From assembly GCF_026410925.1 (NCBI RefSeq), contig NZ_CP112974.1, forward strand, positions 62,001 through 126,000: a stretch of DNA of 64,000 nt, written 5' to 3'. The stretch's first letter is position 1, and the number at the start of each line of letters is the position of its first letter. The notes beneath the pieces are model-generated. The model had not been told where the DNA came from. It did not search any database and was given only the letters and a program-made list of their open reading frames with translations. Origin of the DNA: Halovenus salina (GTDB lineage: Archaea; Halobacteriota; Halobacteria; Halobacteriales; Haloarculaceae). Shown piece after piece: positions 9,145-17,150 of the stretch. Position numbers and translations under genes: made by a program.

Positions 9145-9190
9145 TCTTACCTAGCATTTATTCTTTTTTGACGCATATTGTTTGGTAAGA
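9145..9190. repeat. Inverted-repeat site B, abutting the DUF6788 start
   Basis: TCTTACC at 9145-9151 and GGTAAGA at 9184-9190 with a 32-bp spacer, identical in arms and spacing to site A. The right arm ends two bases before the ATG at 9193, so a protein bound here would cover the promoter or start. Confidence 0.6.
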
Positions 9191-9192
9191 TT

Positions 9193-9531
9193 ATGTCGAC
9201 TCGGCCACAGACCCCCGATTCACTTCCGAAATATCTCGCTGAGGGCGTCCCAAAACAAGACGACGCAGACTTGCGCGCTCTTCAAGATTGGATCGACGAC
9301 CTGCTCGAGTATCGTCAAGATGTCGCTGCCGAGGATATCGACGCCGGCGAAGGTGAGTCGATAGAAACTGTCGAGGAATCGAGTGGAGGAACTGTGGTGA
9401 TCAAGAAGGTTAGCTGTGGCAAGGACAACTGCAAATGCCAATCTGGCGACCTGCATGGTCCCTACAAATACATTGTCCGACGGCAGGGAGACAGTCTCGA
9501 CTGGGTGTACAAAGGAGCGGTCACTGATTGA
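9193..9531 (+). CDS. DUF6788-type small Cys protein (copy 1)
   Basis: 112 residues. N-terminal half: PDSLPKYLAEGVPKQD and a helical region. C-terminal half: VSCGKDNCKCQSGDLHGPYKYI, a CG-x3-C-x-C-x(5)-HGPY motif that looks like a small metal site next to a beta hairpin. The copy at 39052 has the same order and motif. The family's function is not established to my knowledge; the Cys cluster and the inverted repeat at its start suggest nucleic-acid binding, which is inference. It sits between the origin and the XPB-Bax1 genes. Confidence 0.7.
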   Translation: MSTRPQTPDSLPKYLAEGVPKQDDADLRALQDWIDDLLEYRQDVAAEDIDAGEGESIETVEESSGGTVVIKKVSCGKDNCKCQSGDLHGPYKYIVRRQGDSLDWVYKGAVTD

Positions 9532-9540
9532 TACCTGACC

Positions 9541-10893
9541 TCATCGGTGTAATGAAACTTCGACGGCGTATTCTTCTGCTAACTCCACGACCTCGTAGAC
9601 GTGCATCCCTGTTTTGAACCACAGCACACGGTCATCCATCCCCTCAAAATCCTCCGACGAGCAGTCGAGTCGCTCGGAGACAGCGATGATCAGATTCTCA
9701 CGGTCTGCATCTCGTATCTTTGCCAGCTTCTCATCAAGATACTCTGGCGTCCAGAAGCCCACGATTTCGAACAGTGCCCGCCGTCCGTCTGGATGTTCGA
9801 GGGCGAAGTCGGGGAGCATCACCTCAGCACCCAGGTCCAACACGTCGTCTTCTCGCCGGAGTTCCCAGTCCGTGTTCGCTCGTTCCCATTTCTGGGCGAG
9901 TGTCCGTTCGATGTCGGAGTCGAACTCACCCTGAGCAGAGTAGTGCGACGACAGGTCATCGGTGTGGTCAAGTTCGAACGATAGGGTCCGCCCCGTCGAA
10001 GCACTTTCGTCGTCAAGGATGTCAGCTTCTACGTCCCAGCGATCACACAACGGGAGCGCAGGCAGGAAATTTGCCATTCGAATGCCGTACTTCCGTGATT
10101 TCGAGAAGAGAGACGCTGCCCCATCTAAGATAGCTTCGTAGCCCTCTGCGACATCGGTACTTGCCACCCGATTGCCGTTCCTGTCGATTGGATAGATCCG
10201 GTGCATCAAACCAAACAACTTGACGTAGCTGAAGACTGTCGCAAACGAGTCCCAGACTCGGATCTGCATCTCCGTAGCATCATATAGAACAGCCTGTGCG
10301 AGCGCAAGATTGTAGCGTGTGAGCAGCCAATCGACCGTGATCGTATCTTCGGCGTAGGACTCCTCACTATCGCCTGTCAACCGAGTCGTGGTTGGTGAGT
10401 TGTCCGTCTCCTCGTATCCATCGGAAACACGGTGTCCAAACCGCACGAGTCGCTTGTTCTCCTCGAGGTCAGCGTACATTCCCCGATAACACTCTTCGAG
10501 CGTGATGCCGAGTTGATCGGCAATCGAACTGTAGACTTCTAACTTCTGGGTGTCTTCACCAAGCGTCGGGTGTCGGACAATCGGATATGAGTCGTTAGCT
10601 TTCTCGAACAGTAACTGACGGATTTCTCGTGGTTCGACTGGAGCAACTGTCTCGAACTCACACTCGTCTTGGAGGAGTTTGGCCAGTCCTTGAACGATTT
10701 TGTAGTCGGTATCGGCGACAGTCAACTCGTCAATCGTCGATTCGAGCTCGCCCTTGGACTCGCCAAGATGTGCTTCGAAGATGTCGATCAATTCGCTGGC
10801 TGTCTCCCGATATTGCTGGTCGTCAGTGTCGATAAACAGCGGTTCGATGTACCTGTCCCGCGTGCGAGAGCGGGCGAGATCAGCTGTCAGCAT
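9541..10893 (-). CDS. bax1: Bax1 (DUF790) XPB-associated nuclease
   Basis: About 450 residues. DUF790/Bax1 proteins are structure-specific nucleases that bind archaeal XPB and stimulate its unwinding. The C-terminal nuclease core shows YSAQGEFDSDIERTLA, EVMLPDFALEHPDGRRALFEIVGFWTPEYL, a PD-(D/E)xK-like run with acidic residues and a Glu in FEIVGFW; the end has VLWFKTGMHVYEVVELAEEY. ATG 10893 and GTG 10899 are both possible starts; both overlap the 3' end of the XPB gene (stop at 10880), so the two are one operon and likely form a complex in DNA repair. A decayed paralogue lies at 3967-4783. Confidence 0.88.
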   Translation of the reverse strand: MLTADLARSRTRDRYIEPLFIDTDDQQYRETASELIDIFEAHLGESKGELESTIDELTVADTDYKIVQGLAKLLQDECEFETVAPVEPREIRQLLFEKANDSYPIVRHPTLGEDTQKLEVYSSIADQLGITLEECYRGMYADLEENKRLVRFGHRVSDGYEETDNSPTTTRLTGDSEESYAEDTITVDWLLTRYNLALAQAVLYDATEMQIRVWDSFATVFSYVKLFGLMHRIYPIDRNGNRVASTDVAEGYEAILDGAASLFSKSRKYGIRMANFLPALPLCDRWDVEADILDDESASTGRTLSFELDHTDDLSSHYSAQGEFDSDIERTLAQKWERANTDWELRREDDVLDLGAEVMLPDFALEHPDGRRALFEIVGFWTPEYLDEKLAKIRDADRENLIIAVSERLDCSSEDFEGMDDRVLWFKTGMHVYEVVELAEEYAVEVSLHR

Positions 10894-12292
10894 CGGCACT
10901 CACCCCTTGGCGGCGACGCTGGGAGACGTACGTTTCCATCGTATCTTCGGTAATAATCTCGTAGAGACGAGCAGGCTGGCGATCGTCGGTGGGGCGGAGA
11001 ATCCGCCCGAGACGTTGTGCGTACTGTCGTTTCGAGGCACTCCCGGAGAGAATGATGCCAACGTTTGCAGCGGGAACGTCGATTCCTTCGTCGAGGACTT
11101 GAGAGGTGACCAGCATAGAATACTCGCCGCTCCGGAAGCGGTTGAGAATCTCACTGCGCTCGTCTGTCTCAGTCTGATGGGTGATACACGGGAGGATGAA
11201 CTCTTGGGAGATGTCGTAGGCAAAATCGTTGTTGGCAGTGAAGATAATCGCCCGGTCGTCGTGGTGACGTTTGAGGAGATTATCGAGCGTATCGAGTTTC
11301 TTTTCGGCGGTCCGAGCGATGGTTTCGGCGCGTTGTTTGGCGATTAGCGCTCGGCGGCCATGCGGATCGTAGGAGGTCCGTTTGAGGAATTCTTGATAGC
11401 CATTTTCCTTCCAGATCTCGAAGTCGTGATTGTCGACGTACTCTCGGTAGAGTTGGTATTCCTCGTCGTATCGCTCGCGCTCGTCGGGCGTGAGTTCGAC
11501 TTGGAGATGGATGGTTTCGTACTCGCTGAGATACTCGCCAGCAAGATTGTCAACATCTTCTGCATAGACGACAGGGCCGATCAACTCTTTGAGCACCTCG
11601 TGTTGGCCATCAGCTCGTTCGTAGGTTGCAGTGAGGCCGAGGCGATAGGGAGCAATGGTCATTTCGGGAATCTGCTGGTAGGTGGGAGCTGGGAGATGAT
11701 GGACTTCGTCGACGACGAGCAAGCCAAACTGATCGCCGTACTCGTTGATGTAGCGATAGGCGGAATCGTAGGTGGTGACAGTGATATCAGTAACAGTGTG
11801 ATCGCCGCCGCCGAGGACGCCAACGTCGTTGGGGAGTTGGTCGCCGAAGGCGTTGGTGAGAGTGGCGTGCCACTGGTTCAAGAGATCAATTGTTGGGACG
11901 ACGACAAGGGTGCTGACGCCAGCGTCGGCGATGGCTTGCACAGCGAGGAATGTCTTGCCGCTGCCAGTCGGGAGGACAACACTGCCGCGGCGGTGATGGT
12001 CAGTCCAGGCTGCCAGGGCGGCCTGCTGGTAGTCGCGGGGTTCGATCTTGACGGCAGGTGTGAGATAAAGATCGCTGTAGGCACGGGCATCGTCTTCGAG
12101 GGTCTCGACAGGCGCAGTCGATTGTTGGAGTGTGGACTGTCCATCAGTGTCTGACTCCGCCCAGTCTTGGAGGGACCGATATTGCTGGGCTCGTGCGCGG
12201 TACTGGTCGACGCGGTCGTCCCACTCTCCGTAGGGGACCGAATCTGGGGCGTCCTCGAGGAGGAGCGTGCCGTCGTCGAAGACCAGACGCAT
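10880..12292 (-). CDS. XPB/Rad25-family DNA helicase
   Basis: About 470 residues from ATG 12292; an upstream in-frame start at 12319 is less likely. Superfamily-2 motifs in order: DYQQAALAAW (Q-like), PTGSGKT (~108-114), DEVHH (~194), LGLTATYERADG, IIFTANNDFAYDISQ, LDEGIDVPAANVGII, QYAQRLGRILRP. DEVHH in place of DEAH is seen in archaeal XPB. It unwinds DNA with 3'-5' polarity, and with the overlapping Bax1 gene forms a helicase-nuclease pair for excision repair. A palindrome at 12386-12426 lies in its upstream region. Confidence 0.9.
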   Translation of the reverse strand: MRLVFDDGTLLLEDAPDSVPYGEWDDRVDQYRARAQQYRSLQDWAESDTDGQSTLQQSTAPVETLEDDARAYSDLYLTPAVKIEPRDYQQAALAAWTDHHRRGSVVLPTGSGKTFLAVQAIADAGVSTLVVVPTIDLLNQWHATLTNAFGDQLPNDVGVLGGGDHTVTDITVTTYDSAYRYINEYGDQFGLLVVDEVHHLPAPTYQQIPEMTIAPYRLGLTATYERADGQHEVLKELIGPVVYAEDVDNLAGEYLSEYETIHLQVELTPDERERYDEEYQLYREYVDNHDFEIWKENGYQEFLKRTSYDPHGRRALIAKQRAETIARTAEKKLDTLDNLLKRHHDDRAIIFTANNDFAYDISQEFILPCITHQTETDERSEILNRFRSGEYSMLVTSQVLDEGIDVPAANVGIILSGSASKRQYAQRLGRILRPTDDRQPARLYEIITEDTMETYVSQRRRQGVSADADS

Positions 12293-12385
12293 TGTAAGAG
12301 GGTGTACGGGCGGGGCCATGCTGTGTCTTGCGGAGCGGAGTTCCTGACTGGCAATTGGGAGCGATCAGTGACGACGCTCGAATTG

Positions 12386-12426
12386 TTAACCAACAACTCC
12401 GCAATATCGCACCGATTGTTGGTTAA
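12386..12426. promoter_or_regulatory. Palindrome upstream of XPB-Bax1
   Basis: TTAACCAACAA (12386-12396) and TTGTTGGTTAA (12416-12426) are perfect 11-bp inverted arms 19 bp apart, about 95 bases upstream of the XPB ATG. This fits a dimeric repressor site or a promoter hairpin. The rest of 12293-12589 shows no gene. Confidence 0.5.
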
Positions 12427-12589
12427 TATTGGACATCTCTCCGCAGACCTGGAGGGGTCCACTCTCTCAAGAAGGGGCCCGTCAGTTCCGCTGTTCTGCG
12501 TGGTGACTTGCGCCGTCCATCTTGGACGAGAACTTGTTACGATATCGCTACTCTGGCTGTGTTTCACTCAGTGTGGAGGCTCTCAGGCT

Positions 12590-13102
12590 CTACGGTCTTT
12601 CATTATCCGGAATGACAGATCCAACAGCCTCGATAATGTCGCTCTTGGATGGCTGAGTCACCTGCCCGGTTTGATTCTCATCACAGAACGCTCTAATCCG
12701 GTGATAATACACATCGGCATGGATTTGTATATCGATATCAGTCTCCATCGACTCGTATGACTCTTCAGTTACTGTAGGCGGCTCGTCACGCATTTGAGAC
12801 GCGCGTTCGGCTGCTCCTTCTGTTGTCGCGGATACGAGTGAATAGACATGATCCACGACAACCTCCTCAAATCCAGTAGTGATTGAATCATATCCTCGCA
12901 CGAGAAAGTAGATATCATCTTTGTAATCATACGACCAAATATCGATATGGACACCGATAGCTATCCCACCTTCAGGTATCTGTAGATCGTATTCGTTTTG
13001 AAATGCCTCGATTCTGTTCTGTATCGTCTCAATATCAGTATCCCCCAGATCGTCATGTATCTCATCAAGGAATTGTGCTAATACATCTCTGGGTGGTTCC
13101 AT
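12590..13102 (-). CDS. Unknown acidic protein
   Basis: 170 residues, strongly acidic, no signal or membrane segment. The central part alternates beta-like strands (GIAIGVHIDIWSYDY, IYFLVRGYDSI) with helices. No recognised family or motif. It is transcribed in the same direction as XPB-Bax1 but ends about 300 bases upstream of it, across the palindrome, so it is probably a separate unit. Confidence 0.5.
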   Translation of the reverse strand: MEPPRDVLAQFLDEIHDDLGDTDIETIQNRIEAFQNEYDLQIPEGGIAIGVHIDIWSYDYKDDIYFLVRGYDSITTGFEEVVVDHVYSLVSATTEGAAERASQMRDEPPTVTEESYESMETDIDIQIHADVYYHRIRAFCDENQTGQVTQPSKSDIIEAVGSVIPDNERP

Positions 13103-13190
13103 GCGTAACCCGATTTTTTAGCTCTATCCTCAAGAATCATGAGATTCGCCAGTACCACCAGTCCTACCTGATGCTCCTGTCGCAATGACT

Positions 13191-13217
13191 GTGCAATACT
13201 TGCGCCTTATCTTGCAC
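13191..13217. promoter_or_regulatory. GTGCAA-N15-TTGCAC inverted repeat
   Basis: Six-base inverted arms about 110 bases upstream of the tRNA-like locus. A related site with a 17-bp spacer is at 21917-21945, and the two share the stretch ATCTTGCACGCT (with one change). This could be an operator or shared relic sequence. Confidence 0.3.
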
Positions 13218-13329
13218 GCTTCAAATGACGGTGTTCGCATATGTCCAGCGGAATTCTACATTAGCACGGTGTACTAACTCTGTGGCTGCAGTACTACTAA
13301 GACACTACTCTTCGACGAGTAGCATTGCT

Positions 13330-13468
13330 GGGCATGTAGTTCAGTCTGGCAGAACGCCTGGAGTGAGGCCGGCTCGCCGGGTGCGTGAGTCCGCGCGGCG
13401 CGTACCGCGACCATCGGTCAGCGAGTCGGGCACCAGGAGGCCCTGGGTTCGAATCCGCAGCGTGCCCA
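13330..13468 (+). tRNA. tRNA-like gene with a ~65-nt insertion, isotype uncertain
   Basis: The outline of a tRNA is complete: acceptor GGGCATG/CGTGCCC, D-stem GTTC/GAAC, anticodon stem CCTGG/CCAGG, and a T-arm with TTCGAAT loop and A- and B-box promoters. Between the two halves of the anticodon stem lie about 70 GC-rich nucleotides with their own hairpins. Two faults: the T-stem has one bulged G (CTGGG/CCGCAG), and no U33 is found in the expected place. The variable region and T-arm resemble haloarchaeal tRNA-Ala, but the G3:U70 pair is not present. It may be an intron-containing tRNA with an unusual splice site, or a decayed tRNA. Confidence 0.45.
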
Positions 13469-13657
13469 TTACCACGCCTACACGAAACCGATCTACTAGT
13501 CGTGAAACCTTATTTTCCGACACCTGATTTTCGATGAACTCCCCGCTCCTGTCTGGCAGTATTCCAGCTAAAATGACGGGGATGCCCCACTGTCGGCAAG
13601 AGACTCCAGCGTGAGAGTGGCAGTAACTCTTTGCCTGCTGATATCCAACAGAACAGT

Positions 13658-14650
13658 ATGCCATTCAGTGTCTCTTGGCACACCCTCCTTGAGGAACTTG
13701 AGGACCTCCCCGATGGAGCGACGCTCGTGACGCCGCTCTCTCGGGATCGCTTTCGTCTCGACGATATCCAAGAACAACGGGTTGTCATCGACTTTCTTGA
13801 TCGTGACATCGACACCACACGGCCCTTGCAACGCGATCAATTCGAGACCCTCTATCGGCGTGTCACTGACAACGACGGTGCGTTCGAACTAGATCGACTC
13901 CCGCCTGACGCTGATCCCTATCCCGCAGTGTTGAGTCTCCACCCACGCTTCGAAGTCGACGAACAACAAGGTATGATCGTCGAAACAGAGGGGCCAACAG
14001 CCACGCAGGTTCTCGACGATGACAGCTCGCCAGTTGACACCAGCGAGCGGACTGAACCCGAGCTTGATGTCTACGCTGACGCACTCTTGCTCGTCGACGC
14101 GCTCGAACGCCACGACCTCGACACTTTCGAAGACCTCGAGACTGACGCCCTGGTCAACCTGTATACATTGTGTTCAGATGTCCAACGCAACGCCGATAGC
14201 CTTCGGAAGGAGATTGCCGACGTATTGCTCACCCGGTTACATCACGACCGCCCGGTCAGCGGTCCCTTCGGCTCCGTCCAGCGGACGTCACGGCGCAACA
14301 AGTCACTCAAAGACGACCAGGCAGTCATCGAGACGCTGGAAGCCGCAGGCGTCGATCGTGAGCAGATTACCAGTGTTGACCGCAGTAAAGTTGACGACGC
14401 CCTTGAGGTGACGGAACTTTCCGAATCCGATGTCTACGAGATCGATGAGTCAGAGTACGTCCGCAAGGCCGATGTCGACGAAGAGAGCAAGGAGACACGG
14501 CTCCAGGGATTGAAAGACCAACTTGCTGCTAGTGATGACGACGAGGCAGCCGAACTCCGGGACGAAATCGAGGCACTCGAGGCTCGGATCGAGGAGTTGA
14601 CCAGTTTCCGGACGGGGACGACGTTCCATACCCGTTCGAATGCCGAGTGA
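13658..14650 (+). CDS. Unknown coiled-coil protein
   Basis: 330 residues from ATG 13658; the frame begins at 13631. The first ~60 residues are mixed (FSVSWHTLLEELEDLP), and the C-terminal 90 residues form a charged coiled coil (KETRLQGLKDQLAASDDDEAAELRDEIEALEARIEEL). No signal or membrane segment. First of three plus-strand genes (13658-16180) that look like one unit. I do not recognise the family. Confidence 0.6.
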   Translation: MPFSVSWHTLLEELEDLPDGATLVTPLSRDRFRLDDIQEQRVVIDFLDRDIDTTRPLQRDQFETLYRRVTDNDGAFELDRLPPDADPYPAVLSLHPRFEVDEQQGMIVETEGPTATQVLDDDSSPVDTSERTEPELDVYADALLLVDALERHDLDTFEDLETDALVNLYTLCSDVQRNADSLRKEIADVLLTRLHHDRPVSGPFGSVQRTSRRNKSLKDDQAVIETLEAAGVDREQITSVDRSKVDDALEVTELSESDVYEIDESEYVRKADVDEESKETRLQGLKDQLAASDDDEAAELRDEIEALEARIEELTSFRTGTTFHTRSNAE

Positions 14651-14736
14651 CCCGCTTTGGGCCCGTATTCCTCACCCATTCCCCGGGTAAGACGACGGCA
14701 GTAGTTCGTTGGAGACGGGAGACGCGACTCGTAGAT

Positions 14737-14979
14737 ATGGCTACCATGTCGGCTGACGACTTCTCGATTCACACCGAGGACTGCCCTGCCGTCGGCGATG
14801 GGATGCCGCTCTCTGATCTGCCTGACGAAGTCACGTCAATTGAGGATCTCGACTGCGAGTGCTGGAGCGAGTATGACTCTTTAGACGAGATCTCAGAACA
14901 CCTTGTCTTCCTAGACACTCTTGGCGGGTTGCAGTGGTCCCGCTCACACTGGCGAGGTGATCAGAAAAATCCTCGATGA
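14737..14979 (+). CDS. Small acidic unknown protein
   Basis: 80 residues from ATG 14737, with a Cys pair (LDCECW) in the middle and a very acidic composition. It overlaps the start of the next gene by about 20 bases, which supports cotranslation. Its last 20 codons lie in the overlap and have unlike composition. No family recognised. Confidence 0.45.
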   Translation: MATMSADDFSIHTEDCPAVGDGMPLSDLPDEVTSIEDLDCECWSEYDSLDEISEHLVFLDTLGGLQWSRSHWRGDQKNPR

Positions 14980-16180
14980 GCGTAGCGAGCGTCTCGCGGT
15001 CGGCAGAGTCGACGTCGTCCGAGAGCTCCAGTTTCCGAACGGCGCTCCAGTCGACGAGAGTGATCGTTGCGACCTCCGCACGTTCTTGGGTGTTGCGAGC
15101 AGCGTCGGTAGCCGTTACGGAGCATACTCAGGGTATCGCGTCCTGCACGAATCACGGCCAGAGAAACGCGAGCAACTGCTCTCTGAGCCGAATGTGGACC
15201 CGATGGACCCCGAAGGGACACTGCTTGGGTCGTGGGTGCTGACTGGAGAGGGCGTTGCGGACCTCGAAGAGACGCTCTCATACTCCTCTGCTGACCTGGA
15301 ATTGCAGGAAGACAGCGAGAATTTCGCGCCATTCGTGCTCACTGGGAGTGTCGTCGACGGGAATCGGCGTCGAGCAGTAGCGGAAGCAGTCACTCGAATC
15401 CTGTCATTTAAAGATGGGCTTCGCCCGGAGCGGCAGGCGATCTCGGTGCTGGCTGGGTTGAGCAGTGACCTTGTGGCAGCGGCGGACGCGGTAGCTGCTC
15501 TTGGGGGAGAAGACGAGCCGCGAGAGATGGATCTACAGGATGTTCAGTACGGACTGTCCCAGTTGTCATGGCGACGAATCCTGCCTGAGATGGGTGAAAC
15601 TGTCGTGTCAAAGGTGGTCGCAGCGTTGCTCGACGCCCAGGAGCGAGTATCGAAAGCAGAGTTAGCTGACCTCGCAGGATGTGCAGCAAAATCACTGTCA
15701 GAACCACCCAACGAGCGGCGATTTGCGGAGTTGGAGAGTGCCGGACTCCTGGATCGTGACGACCAGGGATGCGGGAAAGCAACGCTGTGGCGATTGTGTC
15801 TCCCGCTCCGAACGGAACGACACGACGGCGAGCCGTTGCCGAGAATGTTGGTGGGGCAAAAAACCACGGCGACAGGTGGAGAATGGCACCTCTCGAACGC
15901 GGTGTCTGAGGTTCTGTTGACCAGCGCTGATGAGTACGGCGTCGAGTATGGGTTCGAGTTTGGAGGAGCGGTAGCGAGGGCAGCGTTCTGGGGGCCGCCA
16001 CCAATCGAGCGGGATGTAGGGCCACTGACGAGACAGTATCCGACGGTTGAGCCAGTCGTCTCACTCCTGGCTGTCCTGTTAGATCAAGAAGGCCGACTCA
16101 GGGAAGACAACAGTTCGTCGGTGGAGTTCGGCGTGCATCCAGATCCAGCTCAGGCGACACTCTCTGCAGCAGTCGGGTGA
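14957..16180 (+). CDS. Unknown protein, possible winged-helix segments
   Basis: About 407 residues from GTG 14957 (a TTG at 14921 would add 12 residues). Residues ~225-300 (VVAALLDAQERVSKAELADL, then ESAGLLDRDDQG) read as a helix-turn-helix with a wing, and a second such piece is near the end (VVSLLAVLLDQEGRL). No catalytic motif is visible. It closes the three-gene unit that starts at 13658; a DNA-binding role is a guess from the winged-helix pattern. Confidence 0.55.
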   Translation: MIRKILDERSERLAVGRVDVVRELQFPNGAPVDESDRCDLRTFLGVASSVGSRYGAYSGYRVLHESRPEKREQLLSEPNVDPMDPEGTLLGSWVLTGEGVADLEETLSYSSADLELQEDSENFAPFVLTGSVVDGNRRRAVAEAVTRILSFKDGLRPERQAISVLAGLSSDLVAAADAVAALGGEDEPREMDLQDVQYGLSQLSWRRILPEMGETVVSKVVAALLDAQERVSKAELADLAGCAAKSLSEPPNERRFAELESAGLLDRDDQGCGKATLWRLCLPLRTERHDGEPLPRMLVGQKTTATGGEWHLSNAVSEVLLTSADEYGVEYGFEFGGAVARAAFWGPPPIERDVGPLTRQYPTVEPVVSLLAVLLDQEGRLREDNSSSVEFGVHPDPAQATLSAAVG

Positions 16181-16249
16181 GTGACTGTGAACCGGTCTGT
16201 CGGTGATGAACAGCACGAGTCGTATCGTGCAGTGACAGGAACGGCCAAC

Positions 16250-17137
16250 TCACTTCTTATGGCTTCCTCGTGCCAGCACTGGGACCAGTGCGATTGAGAC
16301 AATAGCTACAATTAGATGAAACCCATCTCCATCTGCGTCTGAATCACCTGCTGATGTCACTGTCGTTGTGGGAGCATCTGATTGTGTCTCTGCTACTGTT
16401 GCTGTTGATGACGATGACTCCTCATCTGTCGGTGTCGGTGATGTTCCTGCTGTTGGTGACGCGGTAGATGTTTGCCTTGGAGTTGCCGTTTCTGTTCCGG
16501 ATGCAGGTGTTGTCCCTGTCTCGGGTGTTGCTGTCGGTTCGGACGTGGCTTCCGGGGTTGGGCTCGGTGTATCGTCTGGAGTGGATGTCGGTGTCGGCTC
16601 TGGTGTTGAAGTAGCCGTCGGGGTAGCCGTCCGTTCTGTTGACGTAGTGGTGGGTGCTGGCGTGGATTCTCCACGCTTGCTGAGTGAGACTGACAGATTG
16701 ACTTGTTGTACCTCACCTGATTCCCAGGTGACGGTTTCCCGGGCAGCTCCTCGATCAAGGCCGTCAGCGGTAATATAGAACACCACTTCTGCGCCATTCT
16801 CATCTTCAGAGCCACTGACGCGCAGTTTTGCGTCATTACCGGCAGGTCCACCGTATTCACCGGGAGTTGTGACTGTAATCTCGCCACGCGTGTCTCCATC
16901 AATAACCGCTTGAATTGTTGTCCCAGCAGGCGCTGGGTCGCCATTTATGCTGACTGTCCCGTAGTAGCTTGCGGGAACCGCGGTTTGTGCGCTAGCGCTC
17001 TCAGTCGCTGTCCCTAGGTCGGGGAATGCAATGATAATACAGAAGAGAAATCCACAGAGAAGGAGTCCACAGACGATGACCCTGATTCGCTGGTCGTCAC
17101 GTGGATGTGTCGTCGTGGGGGGGTTGTTCGTGGTCAT
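16250..17137 (-). CDS. Secreted or surface-anchored Thr/Pro-rich protein
   Basis: 296 residues from ATG 17137. Residues ~20-45 are a hydrophobic export segment (VIVCGLLLCGFLFCIIIAF). Then comes a beta-sandwich-like domain with NGDPAPAGTTIQAVIDGD and GEITVTTPGEYGG, the pattern of carboxypeptidase-regulatory-like folds. A ~110-residue Thr/Ser/Pro/Glu linker follows, of the kind glycosylated on haloarchaeal surface proteins, then a C-terminal membrane segment (FHLIVAIVSIALVPVLA) with a basic tail. It starts 13 bases after the 608-residue surface protein, so the two are cotranscribed. Confidence 0.7.
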   Translation of the reverse strand: MTTNNPPTTTHPRDDQRIRVIVCGLLLCGFLFCIIIAFPDLGTATESASAQTAVPASYYGTVSINGDPAPAGTTIQAVIDGDTRGEITVTTPGEYGGPAGNDAKLRVSGSEDENGAEVVFYITADGLDRGAARETVTWESGEVQQVNLSVSLSKRGESTPAPTTTSTERTATPTATSTPEPTPTSTPDDTPSPTPEATSEPTATPETGTTPASGTETATPRQTSTASPTAGTSPTPTDEESSSSTATVAETQSDAPTTTVTSAGDSDADGDGFHLIVAIVSIALVPVLARGSHKK

Positions 17138-17150
17138 TAGCGCTAATAAC

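Noticed and set aside
11360-12154. 264-codon plus-strand frame over XPB
   Set aside because: Antisense to clear helicase motifs.
15408-16064. 218-codon minus-strand frame
   Set aside because: Antisense to the 14957-16180 gene; Arg/Pro/Thr-rich shadow.
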